From: Acidimicrobiia bacterium
GTDB lineage: Bacteria; Actinomycetota; Acidimicrobiia; Acidimicrobiales; Poriferisodalaceae
Length of the DNA stretch: 64,000 nt
Reading direction: 5' to 3'
NCBI GenBank assembly: GCA_022820505.1
Contig: JAJEFK010000053.1
Coordinates: 1 to 64,000, forward strand
Shown here: positions 9,379-18,023 of the stretch, piece after piece
Numbering within the stretch: the first letter of the stretch is position 1
Layout: every line of letters begins with the position of its first letter
Notes under the pieces: generated by a model
What the model was told of the DNA's origin: nothing
Seen by the model: the letters and a program-made list of their open reading frames with translations, nothing else
Database searches by the model: none
Position numbers and translations under genes: made by a program

Positions 9379-9394
9379 GAGAACGCAAGTTCTC
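9379..9394. promoter_or_regulatory. LexA (SOS) box 2 of dnaE2
   Basis: GAGAACGCAAGTTCTC is a LexA core with 6-bp perfect arms. It lies 18 bp from box 1 in the divergent region between dnaE2 and the amidase gene at 9472. It could affect either direction, but the proximity to box 1 favours dnaE2. Confidence 0.8.
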
Positions 9395-9471
9395 TCCAAC
9401 GGTTTCGCCTCTGGCCTCAGCTCTTGAGTCCGAACTCTCACCCCGCCCGGCAACCGAACTACGTTGCGCCC

Positions 9472-10932
9472 ATGGTTGAGACATCACCCGCCGGAAACTT
9501 GCCTGACGGCGTGGCCACCGCCGAGCTGTTCGCTTCAGGCGAAGCGTCGGCGATCGAACTGCTGGCCGAAGCCACCTCCCGGGCAGACCGGGCGAACCCG
9601 GAGATCAACGCCATCATCGGACGGCTCGACGACGGCGCTCGCCGTGCGGCCGAACAGCTCGACGCCGCACGCAGCGCTGGCGAGGAGGGCGGTTCGCTGG
9701 CAGGTGTCCCGTTCCTCACCAAGGACCTGACCTGCACGACGCAAGGACAGCCGTACCACGCTGGCAACGCCGCGCTCAAAGAGGCGGGATACGCGGCGTC
9801 GAGCACCGCTCACCTGGCCACGATGTTCGCTGAGCTGGGACTGGTGAACTTCGGCCGCACGAACACGCCTGAATTCGGCCTCACCATCACCACCGAGCCG
9901 CTGGCGTACGGGCCGGCGGCCAATCCCTGGAACACCGGCCATTCAACCGGCGGGTCCAGCGGCGGCTCCGCCGCAGCAGTGGCCGCGGGCATCGTGCCCA
10001 TCGCCCACGCCAACGATGGGGGCGGCTCGATCCGTGTGCCCGCCGCCAACTGCGGGCTGTTCGGGCTGAAACCGAACCGGGGCCGGGTGTCGCTGGGTCC
10101 CGATTCCGGAGACGGCTGGGCCGGCTGGAGCGTCGACGGTGTCGTCAGCCGCAGCGTGCGCGACAGCGCCCGGGTGCTCGACGGCATCAGCCGGCCGTGG
10201 CCCGGCGACCCCTACTGGGCGCCGCCGCCGTCGGGCACGTTCGAGTCCGCGGCGGCACGCGAGCCGCAGACGCTCCGGATCGGACTGTGCCCGCACTCCG
10301 ATTGGGGCCCGGTGGACGCCGAATGCAGCCAAGCGGTCGAGAACGCCGGCAGACTGCTGGAGAGCCTCGGACACCACGTCAGCTATTCAGCGCCTGCCGA
10401 GCTGTTCCACGCAGAGTTCTTCGAGCACTTTCGCACGATCGTGTCCGTGCAGAACGTCGTCATGCTTGCTGGCTTCGAAGAGGTCTTGGGCCGGCACATG
10501 AGCCGTGCCGATATGGAAGGCGATACGTGGGCGCTCATGAACATCGGTCGCGAGGTCAGCGGGGCGCAGTACGTGTCAGCGCTCGAGTGGTGCCATGCCT
10601 GGACACGGCGGCTCGCTGCCTGGTGGGCTGACCACGATGTGCTGGTGTCGCCGATCATGGCCGAGCCGCCGCCTCGCCTCGGCGAATTGCGCAATCCCGA
10701 AACCGGCCGCGGCCGGCTGAACGACCTGCTGCAGTTCACCCCGCAGTTCAACGTGACCGGCCAGCCGGCGATGTCGGTGCCCCTGCATTGGGCTGCCGGC
10801 GATCTGCCGGTGGGCGTGCAGTTCGTGGGCGCGCACGCCAGCGAGGAGATGCTGCTCTCGCTGGCCGGCCAGCTCGAGCGGGCGGCGCCGTGGGCGGGCC
10901 GCATGCCGAGTCTGTGGGCCGGCGGCGCATGA
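9472..10932 (+). CDS. Amidase signature family hydrolase
   Basis: About 486 aa from the ATG at 9472; an in-frame TTG upstream is less likely. The amidase signature is intact: GGSSGGSAAAVAAGIVPIAH followed by DGGGSIRVPAANCGLFGLKP, giving the Ser-cisSer-Lys catalytic triad with Lys in PFLTKDL near residue 80. The conserved NTPEFG motif precedes it. Members hydrolyse linear amides, and substrates cannot be read from sequence. No GatB or GatC is nearby, so this is not the tRNA amidotransferase subunit. A second, clearly related amidase follows 41 bp downstream, suggesting tandem duplication and co-transcription. Confidence 0.9.
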   Translation: MVETSPAGNLPDGVATAELFASGEASAIELLAEATSRADRANPEINAIIGRLDDGARRAAEQLDAARSAGEEGGSLAGVPFLTKDLTCTTQGQPYHAGNAALKEAGYAASSTAHLATMFAELGLVNFGRTNTPEFGLTITTEPLAYGPAANPWNTGHSTGGSSGGSAAAVAAGIVPIAHANDGGGSIRVPAANCGLFGLKPNRGRVSLGPDSGDGWAGWSVDGVVSRSVRDSARVLDGISRPWPGDPYWAPPPSGTFESAAAREPQTLRIGLCPHSDWGPVDAECSQAVENAGRLLESLGHHVSYSAPAELFHAEFFEHFRTIVSVQNVVMLAGFEEVLGRHMSRADMEGDTWALMNIGREVSGAQYVSALEWCHAWTRRLAAWWADHDVLVSPIMAEPPPRLGELRNPETGRGRLNDLLQFTPQFNVTGQPAMSVPLHWAAGDLPVGVQFVGAHASEEMLLSLAGQLERAAPWAGRMPSLWAGGA

Positions 10933-10973
10933 TCCCCGGCTGCTGAGAAGTCGAGAGGCTGAGACGCGGGGAC

Positions 10974-12500
10974 ATGTCTGCTGACCACCGCTTCACCGAC
11001 GCCACGGCGCTGGGGCAGGCATTCGCCACAGGCGAGGCCGACCCCACTGAGGCGATGCAGGCTGCGCTCGAACGGATGGAGCGGCTGCATCCGGCGTTGA
11101 ACGCGGTCATCCATCCCCGCCCAGAGCGGGCGCTCGCCGAGGCGGAAGTCTCGGCGCAACGCTGGTCGCGGCGACGGGCCGACGGCGATGCGCTCGGCGA
11201 CATGTCGGACACCGGCGTGCCGTTCGACGGCGTGCCCATGGCGATCAAAGACCTCGGCTGCGAGCAGGCCGGCGAGCTTCACCACGCCGGCGCCCGTTTC
11301 CTGGTGGAACTGGGCTGGCGGGGCTCGCTCGACAGCCACCTCTACGGCCTGCTGCGCGGCGCCGGGTTGGTCTCGGTGGGGCGCACGAACACGCCCGAGT
11401 TCGGAACCACCATCACCACCGAGCCGGATGCTTACGGCCCGACGGCCAACCCGTGGTCGCTCGACCGCTCGCCCGGTGGTTCCAGCGGCGGCTCGGCGGC
11501 CGCCGTTGCGGCAGGCATCGTGCCGGTCGCACACGGCAACGACGGCGGCGGCTCGATCCGCGTTCCCGCGGCTGCGTGCGGCCTGGTGGGGCTGAAGCCG
11601 ACCCGGGGCCGGGTGTCGACCGCGCCGCGCCTCGGCGAACACCGCGGCGGCTTTGCAGTGGACGGCATGCTCACGCGGACGGTGCGCGATGCCGCACGGT
11701 GCCTCGACATCATCAGCCGCCCCGCACCGGGCGATCCCTACATCGCTCCCCCGCTTGGCCCCGACGAGTCGTTTGCCGGCGCGCTGACCGTCCCGCTGCC
11801 GCCGCTGCGCATCGCCGTGTCGACGGGCAGTCCCGGACGTGCGAGCCCGCCGGTACGAGGAGCTGTCGAACAGGCGGCCGACCTGCTCGCCCGGCTCGGC
11901 CACCGCATCGAGCCAGACACGGCGCCCGACGGCTGGTTCAGCGCCGAACTCGCCGACCACACGATTGTGGTGCGCACGGTCGGCATGGCAACCGAGCTCG
12001 CCGGGTGGGAAGAACGGCTGGGACGCCCGATGACATCCGACGATGTCGAGCCCGCCAACTGGTGGTCGGCGGAGCTGGGCGCATCGCTGCCTGCATCCGT
12101 GTATGTGCAAGCGCTCGTGGAGCTCGCTCGCTGGCGCCGGCGCGTCATGGCGTTCTGGAACGCCGATGCCCCCACCGGGACGAACACGCCAGAGGGCGAC
12201 GGCTTCGACCTGCTGATGACCCCCGTGCTCGCGGACGTGACGCCGCCCCTCGGCTACCTGGCCGATCCGGCCGACGGTGCCCGACGGATCGCCGAGCTGG
12301 CCGCCTTCGTGAACCAGGCCAACGTCAGCGGGCAGCCGGCCATCTCGCTGCCGACTGCGGTCGACGCCGACGGGCTGCCGCTGGGTGTGCAGCTGCACGC
12401 GGCGCACGGAGGCGAGCGTCTCCTGCTCGCCGTTGCACAGCAGATCTCCAACGCCGACGGTTTCATCTCGCTGGGTGACCTGCCGCCGGAATCGCCGTGA
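10974..12500 (+). CDS. Amidase signature family hydrolase (paralogue of upstream gene)
   Basis: 508 aa, ATG at 10974. It shares the triad layout and several identical stretches with the upstream amidase: GRTNTPEFGTTITTEPDAYGP, PGGSSGGSAAAVAAG and NDGGGSIRVPAA, with Lys in PMAIKDLGC. It differs in the C-terminal substrate-side region, so the two probably act on related but different amides. Short spacing to both neighbours (41 bp before, 10 bp after) suggests an operon that ends with the small membrane protein gene. Confidence 0.9.
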   Translation: MSADHRFTDATALGQAFATGEADPTEAMQAALERMERLHPALNAVIHPRPERALAEAEVSAQRWSRRRADGDALGDMSDTGVPFDGVPMAIKDLGCEQAGELHHAGARFLVELGWRGSLDSHLYGLLRGAGLVSVGRTNTPEFGTTITTEPDAYGPTANPWSLDRSPGGSSGGSAAAVAAGIVPVAHGNDGGGSIRVPAAACGLVGLKPTRGRVSTAPRLGEHRGGFAVDGMLTRTVRDAARCLDIISRPAPGDPYIAPPLGPDESFAGALTVPLPPLRIAVSTGSPGRASPPVRGAVEQAADLLARLGHRIEPDTAPDGWFSAELADHTIVVRTVGMATELAGWEERLGRPMTSDDVEPANWWSAELGASLPASVYVQALVELARWRRRVMAFWNADAPTGTNTPEGDGFDLLMTPVLADVTPPLGYLADPADGARRIAELAAFVNQANVSGQPAISLPTAVDADGLPLGVQLHAAHGGERLLLAVAQQISNADGFISLGDLPPESP

Positions 12501-12510
12501 CGCGCGCGTC

Positions 12511-13020
12511 ATGAATCCGTCAGACCGGGCCCTCGAACGGGCGGTGGAGCTGCTCGGCGAGCTGGATGTCGGCGTGCGCAGTGCCGTGGTCGTCACCGAC
12601 ACCGAGACCGCCCGAGCACACCGACGAATCATGATCGTGCGGGTCGCCGCATTCGCCCTCGGAGCCGGCTTGGCGATTGCGTGGGGCATCGGCTGGCTGG
12701 TGATCGTGGCGGCAGTAGTCGCGCATCAGCTCCTGTTCAACGTGCATCGCCTGCTGGCGGCCACCGACGACGGTCTCGTGCTGGCCGACATCAGCTTCCG
12801 TCGAGCGGTCGTCGTGGCTCGCTGGAGTTCGGGCAGCGATGCCACGCTGGTGCTGCGCACCGACAGCCCCCGGGTGGAGGTGTCCGTCGAGCCGTCTCTT
12901 GACGAGAGCGGTGTCGGCGAACCCTGGACGGGCCATGTGAACGGCACCGACCTCGACAGGTTCGAGGGCACGATTCGCGCCGCCGGCGGCGAACCCTTGC
13001 GCCGAACGGCGAGCGACTGA
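12511..13020 (+). CDS. Small membrane protein of unknown function
   Basis: 169 aa from the ATG at 12511. An N-terminal ~35-residue helical region is followed by a hydrophobic hairpin of two membrane helices (about 35-75: IMIVRVAAFALGAGLAIAWG and GWLVIVAAVVAHQLLF). A soluble C-terminal domain of ~90 residues follows, with alternating beta-like hydrophobics (DGLVLADISFRRAVVVARW). This resembles small membrane proteins with a cytoplasmic beta-rich tail, but no family is recognised. It follows the amidase after 10 bp and is probably co-transcribed with it. Confidence 0.7.
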   Translation: MNPSDRALERAVELLGELDVGVRSAVVVTDTETARAHRRIMIVRVAAFALGAGLAIAWGIGWLVIVAAVVAHQLLFNVHRLLAATDDGLVLADISFRRAVVVARWSSGSDATLVLRTDSPRVEVSVEPSLDESGVGEPWTGHVNGTDLDRFEGTIRAAGGEPLRRTASD

Positions 13021-13092
13021 GCCGCCGGCGCGCAGCTACCACGCTCACCGACCCCAGAGTCGGACGGCGCGCAACCAGTACGGTGACGCGCC

Positions 13093-13971
13093 GTGAAACT
13101 GCTGCGCTACACCCTTGCCGGTGACGGTTCATCTCACGTCGGCATGGCATCCGCCGACGGCGTGGCCCAGCTCGACGGCATGGATGCAGGCGGCGGGCCG
13201 ATCGCTTCCATCGGCCGCGCGATCGCTGCGGCGATGGTTGATCCGGCGGCACTCTCGGGGACACCTGTCTCGGTGGCCTGGGACGAGATCGCGTTTGCCG
13301 TGCCGGTCGATCCCGGTGCACGCATGCTGTGCGCAGGGGCCAACTACCACAAGAAACATCCCCTGGTCGGCAACGTGCAGCCCCCCGCGCAGCCCGTGTA
13401 CTTCAACAAGCCGCCCGGCACGCTGGTGGCCCACGAGGAGGATCTCGTACGGCCGTCTGTGTCGATCCAGTTCGACTACGAAGTGGAGCTTGCAGTGATG
13501 ATCGGCAGACCCGGGCGCCACATCGAGGTGTCTGACGCTCTCGACTACGTCGGCGGGTACTCGGTGCTGAACGACGGTTCGGTGCGCGACTGGCAACGCC
13601 ACAGCGTGGCCGCCGGCAAGAACTTCTATCGCTCCGGCTCGATGGGCCCCTGGATCACGACCGCCGACGAGATCGCCGACCCCGCAGAGTTGGAGGTGAT
13701 CTGCCGGGTGAACGGCGAGGAACGCCAGCGGGCCGGCGCCAGCGAGATGGTCTTCTCGGTTGCCGAGATCGTCTCTTACCTGTCAAGGGTGATGCCGCTC
13801 GAACCTGGCGATGTCATCGCCACGGGTTCGCCCGAGGGCACTGGCGGCTCGCACGACCCGCCGCGCTGGCTGGTTGCGGGCGACGAGATCGAATTCGAAG
13901 TTCCCGGCATCGGCGTCCTCCGCAACCGGGTGATCGACGAGCAACGGCATCGCCCGACGCAATCGAGCTGA
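13093..13971 (+). CDS. Fumarylacetoacetate hydrolase (FAH) family protein
   Basis: 292 aa, GTG start at 13093. The C-terminal two thirds is an FAH domain with the metal-binding pattern DYEVELAVMIG (Glu-x-Glu type), the Lys in KNFYRSGSMGPWI, and the closing PGDVIATGSPEGTG signature. The first ~75 residues form the usual small N-terminal domain. Family members cleave C-C bonds or decarboxylate and tautomerise 2-oxo acids (hydratase, isomerase or oxaloacetate decarboxylase types) with Mg2+ or Mn2+. The substrate here is not identifiable and no aromatic-degradation genes flank it. Confidence 0.9.
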   Translation: MKLLRYTLAGDGSSHVGMASADGVAQLDGMDAGGGPIASIGRAIAAAMVDPAALSGTPVSVAWDEIAFAVPVDPGARMLCAGANYHKKHPLVGNVQPPAQPVYFNKPPGTLVAHEEDLVRPSVSIQFDYEVELAVMIGRPGRHIEVSDALDYVGGYSVLNDGSVRDWQRHSVAAGKNFYRSGSMGPWITTADEIADPAELEVICRVNGEERQRAGASEMVFSVAEIVSYLSRVMPLEPGDVIATGSPEGTGGSHDPPRWLVAGDEIEFEVPGIGVLRNRVIDEQRHRPTQSS

Positions 13972-14025
13972 GCGCCGGCTGAGAATCTCGACGGGCGACA
14001 CCCACGACTGACCGCCCATCGGTAC

Positions 14026-14100
14026 CTTGGGCCGGAGGTCCCGGTCGTCGCTCGCGGCGGCCACTGGCGACCGCAGGCTAAAGGCGGCGCCGGCCCCAAG
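14026..14100 (+). promoter_or_regulatory. Possible structured 5' leader of the VanY-like peptidase gene
   Basis: The ~170-bp gap before the peptidase gene holds a long-range inverted repeat: 14026-14035 pairs with 14090-14100 (CTTGGGCCGG against CCGGCCCCAAG, one bulge). Inside it GGTCG-T-CGC can pair with GCGACC. It could be a regulatory RNA leader. I could not match it to a known riboswitch; it may also be chance pairing in GC-rich DNA. Confidence 0.3.
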
Positions 14101-14139
14101 AGGCTGAGCCGATAGGCGAAGCCGTGGCCCGAGCGGCCC

Positions 14140-15684
14140 GTGAGCGCAGCGAACAAGAGCGGAAAACGACAGGTGCGACAGCGAGAAGGTTCACAGCGGC
14201 AATCGCGCCCCACCACGGCACGCCCTGCCACGGGGCGCCGCAGCGTGGCGCGCCGTGCAGCTGCTGCGATCACATTCGCCCTCGTCATCAGTGTCGTGCC
14301 GCTCGCAGCCGGAGGCGCCCAGTCGCAGCCGTCCGACGCAGAAATGTCGCGGCTATGCGTACGGGTGGCGCGCACCAACGCCACACAAGCCGGCGCAACC
14401 AACGCCGATTTGCGAGAGCGCCGACAGCAGCTGGAGCAGGAACAGACGGCACTCGAGGTGGAACTCGAGGAAGAAGAGCGCACACGCGAGGAAGCTCAGG
14501 CTGCTTTGCTCGTCAAGGTCGGCCAAGTCGACCTCGCCACCGCCGACGTCAACGAGGTGCTGGAGACCTCCGATCAGCTCAAGGTGCTCGTCAACGAACA
14601 ACGGGCCGATCTCGACCAGGCCGAACTCGAACTCGCCGCGGCCGAAGCCTCCGTCGAAGCCGGAATCCAGCGTGTCCTGACGCTCGATGCTCAGCACGCC
14701 GAATTGGGTGAACGGGTAGTGGAACTCATCGTGCAGACCTACGTCGGTCACGACGCCTCGGTGGAAGGTTCCTATGGTCTGGTGCGCACCGGGGACATCT
14801 ACGACGCCGCCCGCATCCGAGTGCTGATTGGCGCTGCGCTGGGCGACCTCACGGTGACCGGCGATCAGCTGCGAGCCCTTGGAGTGGACGCTGAGCTCGC
14901 TGTGCGCGAATTCCAGCGAGCCGAAGAACTGCGCGACATCCGCCGTGAGGAGTCTGCACGGGCTCTTGAAGACCTCCTCGACGCCGTGGAACAGGAAGCG
15001 ATCGTCCTCGAAGAACTGGAGAATCGGCTGGATCATCTGTTGGGTGAGCAACAGTGGCTCGAAGGGGTTGATGCCGACGCTGCAGCGGATGTCGCCGAGA
15101 CGACCAGCCAGATCGCCGGCGCCATCAGCCAGCAGCAACGGATCACGACCGAACTCAAGCGCCGGAGTGATGAAGAAAGATGCCGTAAGTGGCAGGCAGA
15201 ACAAGAGGCCAGACGGCGGCGGGAAGGCACTGCAGGACAGCCGACCAGCAACGACTTCGACCGCAGCGAACTCACCTGGGTCGGCGGATTCGTGGAGAAT
15301 GGAATCCGAGTAGGCAGCATCCAAGTGCATGAGTCCATTGCCAACAACGTGAACGACCTGCTGGCACATGCCGCCCGTGACGGGATCGGGCTGTACGGCG
15401 GCGGCTACCGGAGTGCTGCTTCGCAGATCGCTCTCCGACGGGCGAACTGCGGGACAAGCGAGTGGGCGGTCTGGCAGCGGCCCTCCTACCAGTGCCGTCC
15501 GCCGACGGCTCGACCCGGGCGTTCAATGCACGAGCGCGGTCTCGCTGTCGACTTCGTCCACAATGGCCGGTCGGTCAACAGCCGCAGTTCGACAGCATTC
15601 AGATGGCTGAAGGCCAACGCTGCCACCTACGGCTTGTTCAACCTGCCGAGCGAGCCCTGGCACTGGTCCACCAACGGCAACTGA
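14140..15684 (+). CDS. Coiled-coil cell-wall peptidase with VanY/M15 domain
   Basis: 514 aa, GTG start at 14140. A basic N-terminus is followed by a signal-anchor-like helix (about 38-60, AAAITFALVISVVPLAAGGA). Two long coiled-coil stretches come next (about 80-190 and 235-350, rich in Glu, Gln, Leu and Ala). The C-terminal ~130 residues form a D-Ala-D-Ala carboxypeptidase (VanY, peptidase M15) domain with the zinc motif SMHERGLAVDF near 461 and EPWHW near 503. The coiled-coil-plus-hydrolase plan resembles FtsEX-controlled cell-separation hydrolases such as RipC or PcsB. It is probably exported and trims peptidoglycan stem peptides at division. No ftsEX is in the window. Confidence 0.88.
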   Translation: MSAANKSGKRQVRQREGSQRQSRPTTARPATGRRSVARRAAAAITFALVISVVPLAAGGAQSQPSDAEMSRLCVRVARTNATQAGATNADLRERRQQLEQEQTALEVELEEEERTREEAQAALLVKVGQVDLATADVNEVLETSDQLKVLVNEQRADLDQAELELAAAEASVEAGIQRVLTLDAQHAELGERVVELIVQTYVGHDASVEGSYGLVRTGDIYDAARIRVLIGAALGDLTVTGDQLRALGVDAELAVREFQRAEELRDIRREESARALEDLLDAVEQEAIVLEELENRLDHLLGEQQWLEGVDADAAADVAETTSQIAGAISQQQRITTELKRRSDEERCRKWQAEQEARRRREGTAGQPTSNDFDRSELTWVGGFVENGIRVGSIQVHESIANNVNDLLAHAARDGIGLYGGGYRSAASQIALRRANCGTSEWAVWQRPSYQCRPPTARPGRSMHERGLAVDFVHNGRSVNSRSSTAFRWLKANAATYGLFNLPSEPWHWSTNGN

Positions 15685-15724
15685 GGGGTTGGGCCGTTCG
15701 GGGGATGGTCGCCGCGCAGGCGAG

Positions 15725-15757
15725 TTCAGTCATAGGTGGCTTCGCGCTGCCAGCGAC
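15725..15757. repeat. Copy of the imuB 3' end
   Basis: 33 bp matching 16293-16325 with one mismatch. The target stretch is the last 11 codons of imuB including its stop. The copy lies on the far side of the small gene at 15972, so the 568-bp block between the two copies looks like an insertion or a duplication event at the imuB terminus. Confidence 0.8.
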
Positions 15758-15971
15758 CTCCCTCGGCGGTGCCAAGACGTCAGAAAATCGCTGGCATCGG
15801 CACGGGCAGTGCCATAGGTTGCAGCTTTGCCTCGCCGCCGGGCCTCTACGGCGTGCCGACCATCACAGACCGCGGCCCGCTGGTCTTTGCTCTGCCCCTG
15901 AGCCGGACTGATCCGTGCAGTGGGCACCGCAAGCCCACCTCGCAGCCGCGCCTACACTCAAGGAGAAAGCT

Positions 15972-16250
15972 GTGGCTATTGACGAGATCGAACGGACCGC
16001 CTTGGTGAACCAGCTCATCACCACACTCGGCGAAGAACCAGCCGCCACGCTGATGAAGTGCGTCCTGCCCAACGGCGCCGACCACCTCGCCACCAAAGAC
16101 GACCTCCGCGCGTGCGAGGAACGCATGCGCGCATATGTCGACAGAGCCATTGCGAGACAGACACGCACGATCATGCTGTCGATGTCCGGGATCATGGCGG
16201 CGTTCATGGCGGCATTCATGACGCCGCTGTACGCAGGCTTGCTCGGCTGA
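15972..16250 (+). CDS. Small coiled-coil protein with C-terminal membrane anchor
   Basis: 92 aa from the GTG at 15972, chosen because AAGGAG at 15960-15965 gives a strong ribosome binding site 6 bp before it. Residues ~35-65 (LATKDDLRACEERMRAYVDR) form a short amphipathic coiled coil. The last ~25 residues are a membrane helix rich in Met, Ala and Phe (MLSMSGIMAAFMAAFMTPLY). The plan resembles small DUF1640-like or phage-associated anchored coiled coils; the function is unknown. It sits inside the block bounded by two copies of the imuB 3' end and is convergent with imuB. Confidence 0.65.
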   Translation: MAIDEIERTALVNQLITTLGEEPAATLMKCVLPNGADHLATKDDLRACEERMRAYVDRAIARQTRTIMLSMSGIMAAFMAAFMTPLYAGLLG

Positions 16251-16292
16251 CCAAGCTGACATCGCTCGACAGCGCGCACCGCTCCCTGTTGC

Positions 16293-18023
16293 TCAGTCGT
16301 AGGTGGCTTCGCGCTGCCAGCGACCGCTCTCAACGGCGCAGAGATGGGCGGTGCCGTCGTCGAGTACCAGTTGGAACCGTGCCTGACGGCGCGACTGTGT
16401 GCTCCACCAGCGTTCGTCCAGCGGCCATGGCCCTGCCCACGCTGCGATACGGCTGGTACGCCCATCGGCCCGGCGCAGCATGGCCGGGGGCGCGCTGGCC
16501 TGTGCCCTGCCGCTCACGCCCACCGGATCGCCGTTCGCATCGAGCACCACGAGCGGCTCGGGCTCGGCCAGCACCTCCGCAGGGGCCGGCGCGCCCAGCC
16601 GTCCTGGCCACGGGGGTGTATCCGATGCACCGGCCCCACGAGGACCGGCTGGGCCTGATGCGCCGATCCCACGAGGACCGGCTGTGCCGAACGGGAGGCG
16701 CTGCTCGAGATCGGCAAAGCGGCGGCCAGAGCCCAGGCGGCCAACGGTGACCCCGTCAAAGCCGACCAAGGTCTGAACTCGCTGCAGCGCTCGCTCAGCC
16801 CGCTCGTCCACCTCGGACTGACCGCCCCAGAAACCGAGCTGACGCCCTTCATCGAGAAGCGTCTCGACCGCCCGCAGCCGGATGAACGAGATGCCGCCGG
16901 TGGGACTGTTCTTGCCCTTGGCGCTGCGCCAGCCGTCGAGCTGCCAGCGCACACGGTCGACCAGATCGGGCGGGCTGAAGCGGAATCCGTGGCGCCACCG
17001 CCCGCTGCAGGTCTCACCGTGCTCGGTTTCGGCACTGATCTCCACGCACACCAGTGCCTGACCCTCCCGGGCCAACCGGGCGTCAAGCTGATCAGCCAGA
17101 GACTTCGCAGCAAAGGCCACCGTGTCGAGCCGATCCGCGGGCGGGTCGATCTCGGTTTCGACGCTGAGATCAGGATGAGCGGCGGCAGGCTGGCTCAGGC
17201 GAGGATCGCGCCCGCTGGCCAGTGCGTGCATCCACTCCCCTTGCGTGCCGAACCTGCCGACGAGGTCTCCCACGGACAGTGCCGCGAGGTCGCCCAGAGT
17301 GCGCAAGCCCAGCTGCCACAGCATGCGGAGCAGATCATCCGTCGTCCCATCGGCAGCACAGCCCGTCAGCAGGGAGCATTCCTCGGCCAGCGTCCCCAGT
17401 GGCAGCCCGCTCAGGAACTCTGCGCTGCTGCCAGGGGCCACCACCAGCACCGGCATTGACGGGGTTAGGGCCGACGCCGCCCTCCCAGCAAGGCCAGCGG
17501 CAAACAAGCCGTCGGCGATGCCGACGCTGACAGATGGTGCTGGGTCATACATGTCGCTGGCCAGCACTTCTGTGACGGTGCGATACGCCAGCTCCGCCAG
17601 CGCCTCGTCTCCGCCGTAGTAGCGCGACGGGCCTCGGGTGGCGACGACACAGCAACCGGGCGCCAGCACTTCGACTCTCGGCGTCAGGTCTTCCAGCGCA
17701 GTGACCACGGGGACGAAACAGCGGGCGTCGAGATCGAGGTCGTGCTCGGCCAGCTCCAAGACGGGACATTCAGTCTGAGCCTGGCGGCGACGCATTCCTG
17801 GGCGTATCCCCGCAGCAGCAGCCGCAGGCGTGACGGCGGTGATGCGCCCGGCGGAAACCACCGCCGCTGGTGTGGCCGGGTCGAACCCTGCTGCCACTGC
17901 AGACCAGTTCCCGACCTCCGCTGTCAGCATCCGCGGCGGGATACCGGCAGGTTCGTCCTGGCTAGCCAAGCCAGCCCGGTTGTCGTGGTTATCCCGCACG
18001 GCGCTGCAGGGGGACGACGGCAT
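16293..18023 (-). CDS. imuB: ImuB, Y-family polymerase-like mutasome adaptor
   Basis: Y-family (DinB-like) protein that lacks a functional polymerase site and bridges DnaE2 to the sliding clamp. Family hallmarks are SAVAAGFDPATPAAVVSAGR at the start, RRRQAQTECP, and CCVVATRGPSRYYGGDEAL in the palm. The canonical family start corresponds to the ATG at 17928-17930. The ATG at 18021-18023 has a GGAAG ribosome site 8 bp upstream, would overlap imuA' by 35 bp, and is used here. A tandem-repeat insertion (PRGIGASGPAGPRGAGASD) interrupts the C-terminal region. The C-terminal wing normally contacts ImuA' and DnaE2. Confidence 0.9.
   Translation of the reverse strand: MPSSPCSAVRDNHDNRAGLASQDEPAGIPPRMLTAEVGNWSAVAAGFDPATPAAVVSAGRITAVTPAAAAAGIRPGMRRRQAQTECPVLELAEHDLDLDARCFVPVVTALEDLTPRVEVLAPGCCVVATRGPSRYYGGDEALAELAYRTVTEVLASDMYDPAPSVSVGIADGLFAAGLAGRAASALTPSMPVLVVAPGSSAEFLSGLPLGTLAEECSLLTGCAADGTTDDLLRMLWQLGLRTLGDLAALSVGDLVGRFGTQGEWMHALASGRDPRLSQPAAAHPDLSVETEIDPPADRLDTVAFAAKSLADQLDARLAREGQALVCVEISAETEHGETCSGRWRHGFRFSPPDLVDRVRWQLDGWRSAKGKNSPTGGISFIRLRAVETLLDEGRQLGFWGGQSEVDERAERALQRVQTLVGFDGVTVGRLGSGRRFADLEQRLPFGTAGPRGIGASGPAGPRGAGASDTPPWPGRLGAPAPAEVLAEPEPLVVLDANGDPVGVSGRAQASAPPAMLRRADGRTSRIAAWAGPWPLDERWWSTQSRRQARFQLVLDDGTAHLCAVESGRWQREATYD
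16620..16690. repeat. 33-bp palindromic minisatellite in imuB
   Basis: Two units of a 33-bp repeat, in frame with imuB. The core is nearly the same as in the imuA' array (a GATGCGCCG-like half followed by CCCACGAGGACCGGCT). Confidence 0.75.

Noticed and set aside
10383..12689. 768-codon frame antisense to both amidases
   Set aside because: Arg/Gly/His-rich with no family motif and spanning two genuine genes; a typical high-GC shadow.
14026..14140. c-di-AMP (ydaO-type) or cobalamin riboswitch
   Set aside because: A few short matches, but the conserved core segments are missing; reported only as a structured leader candidate.
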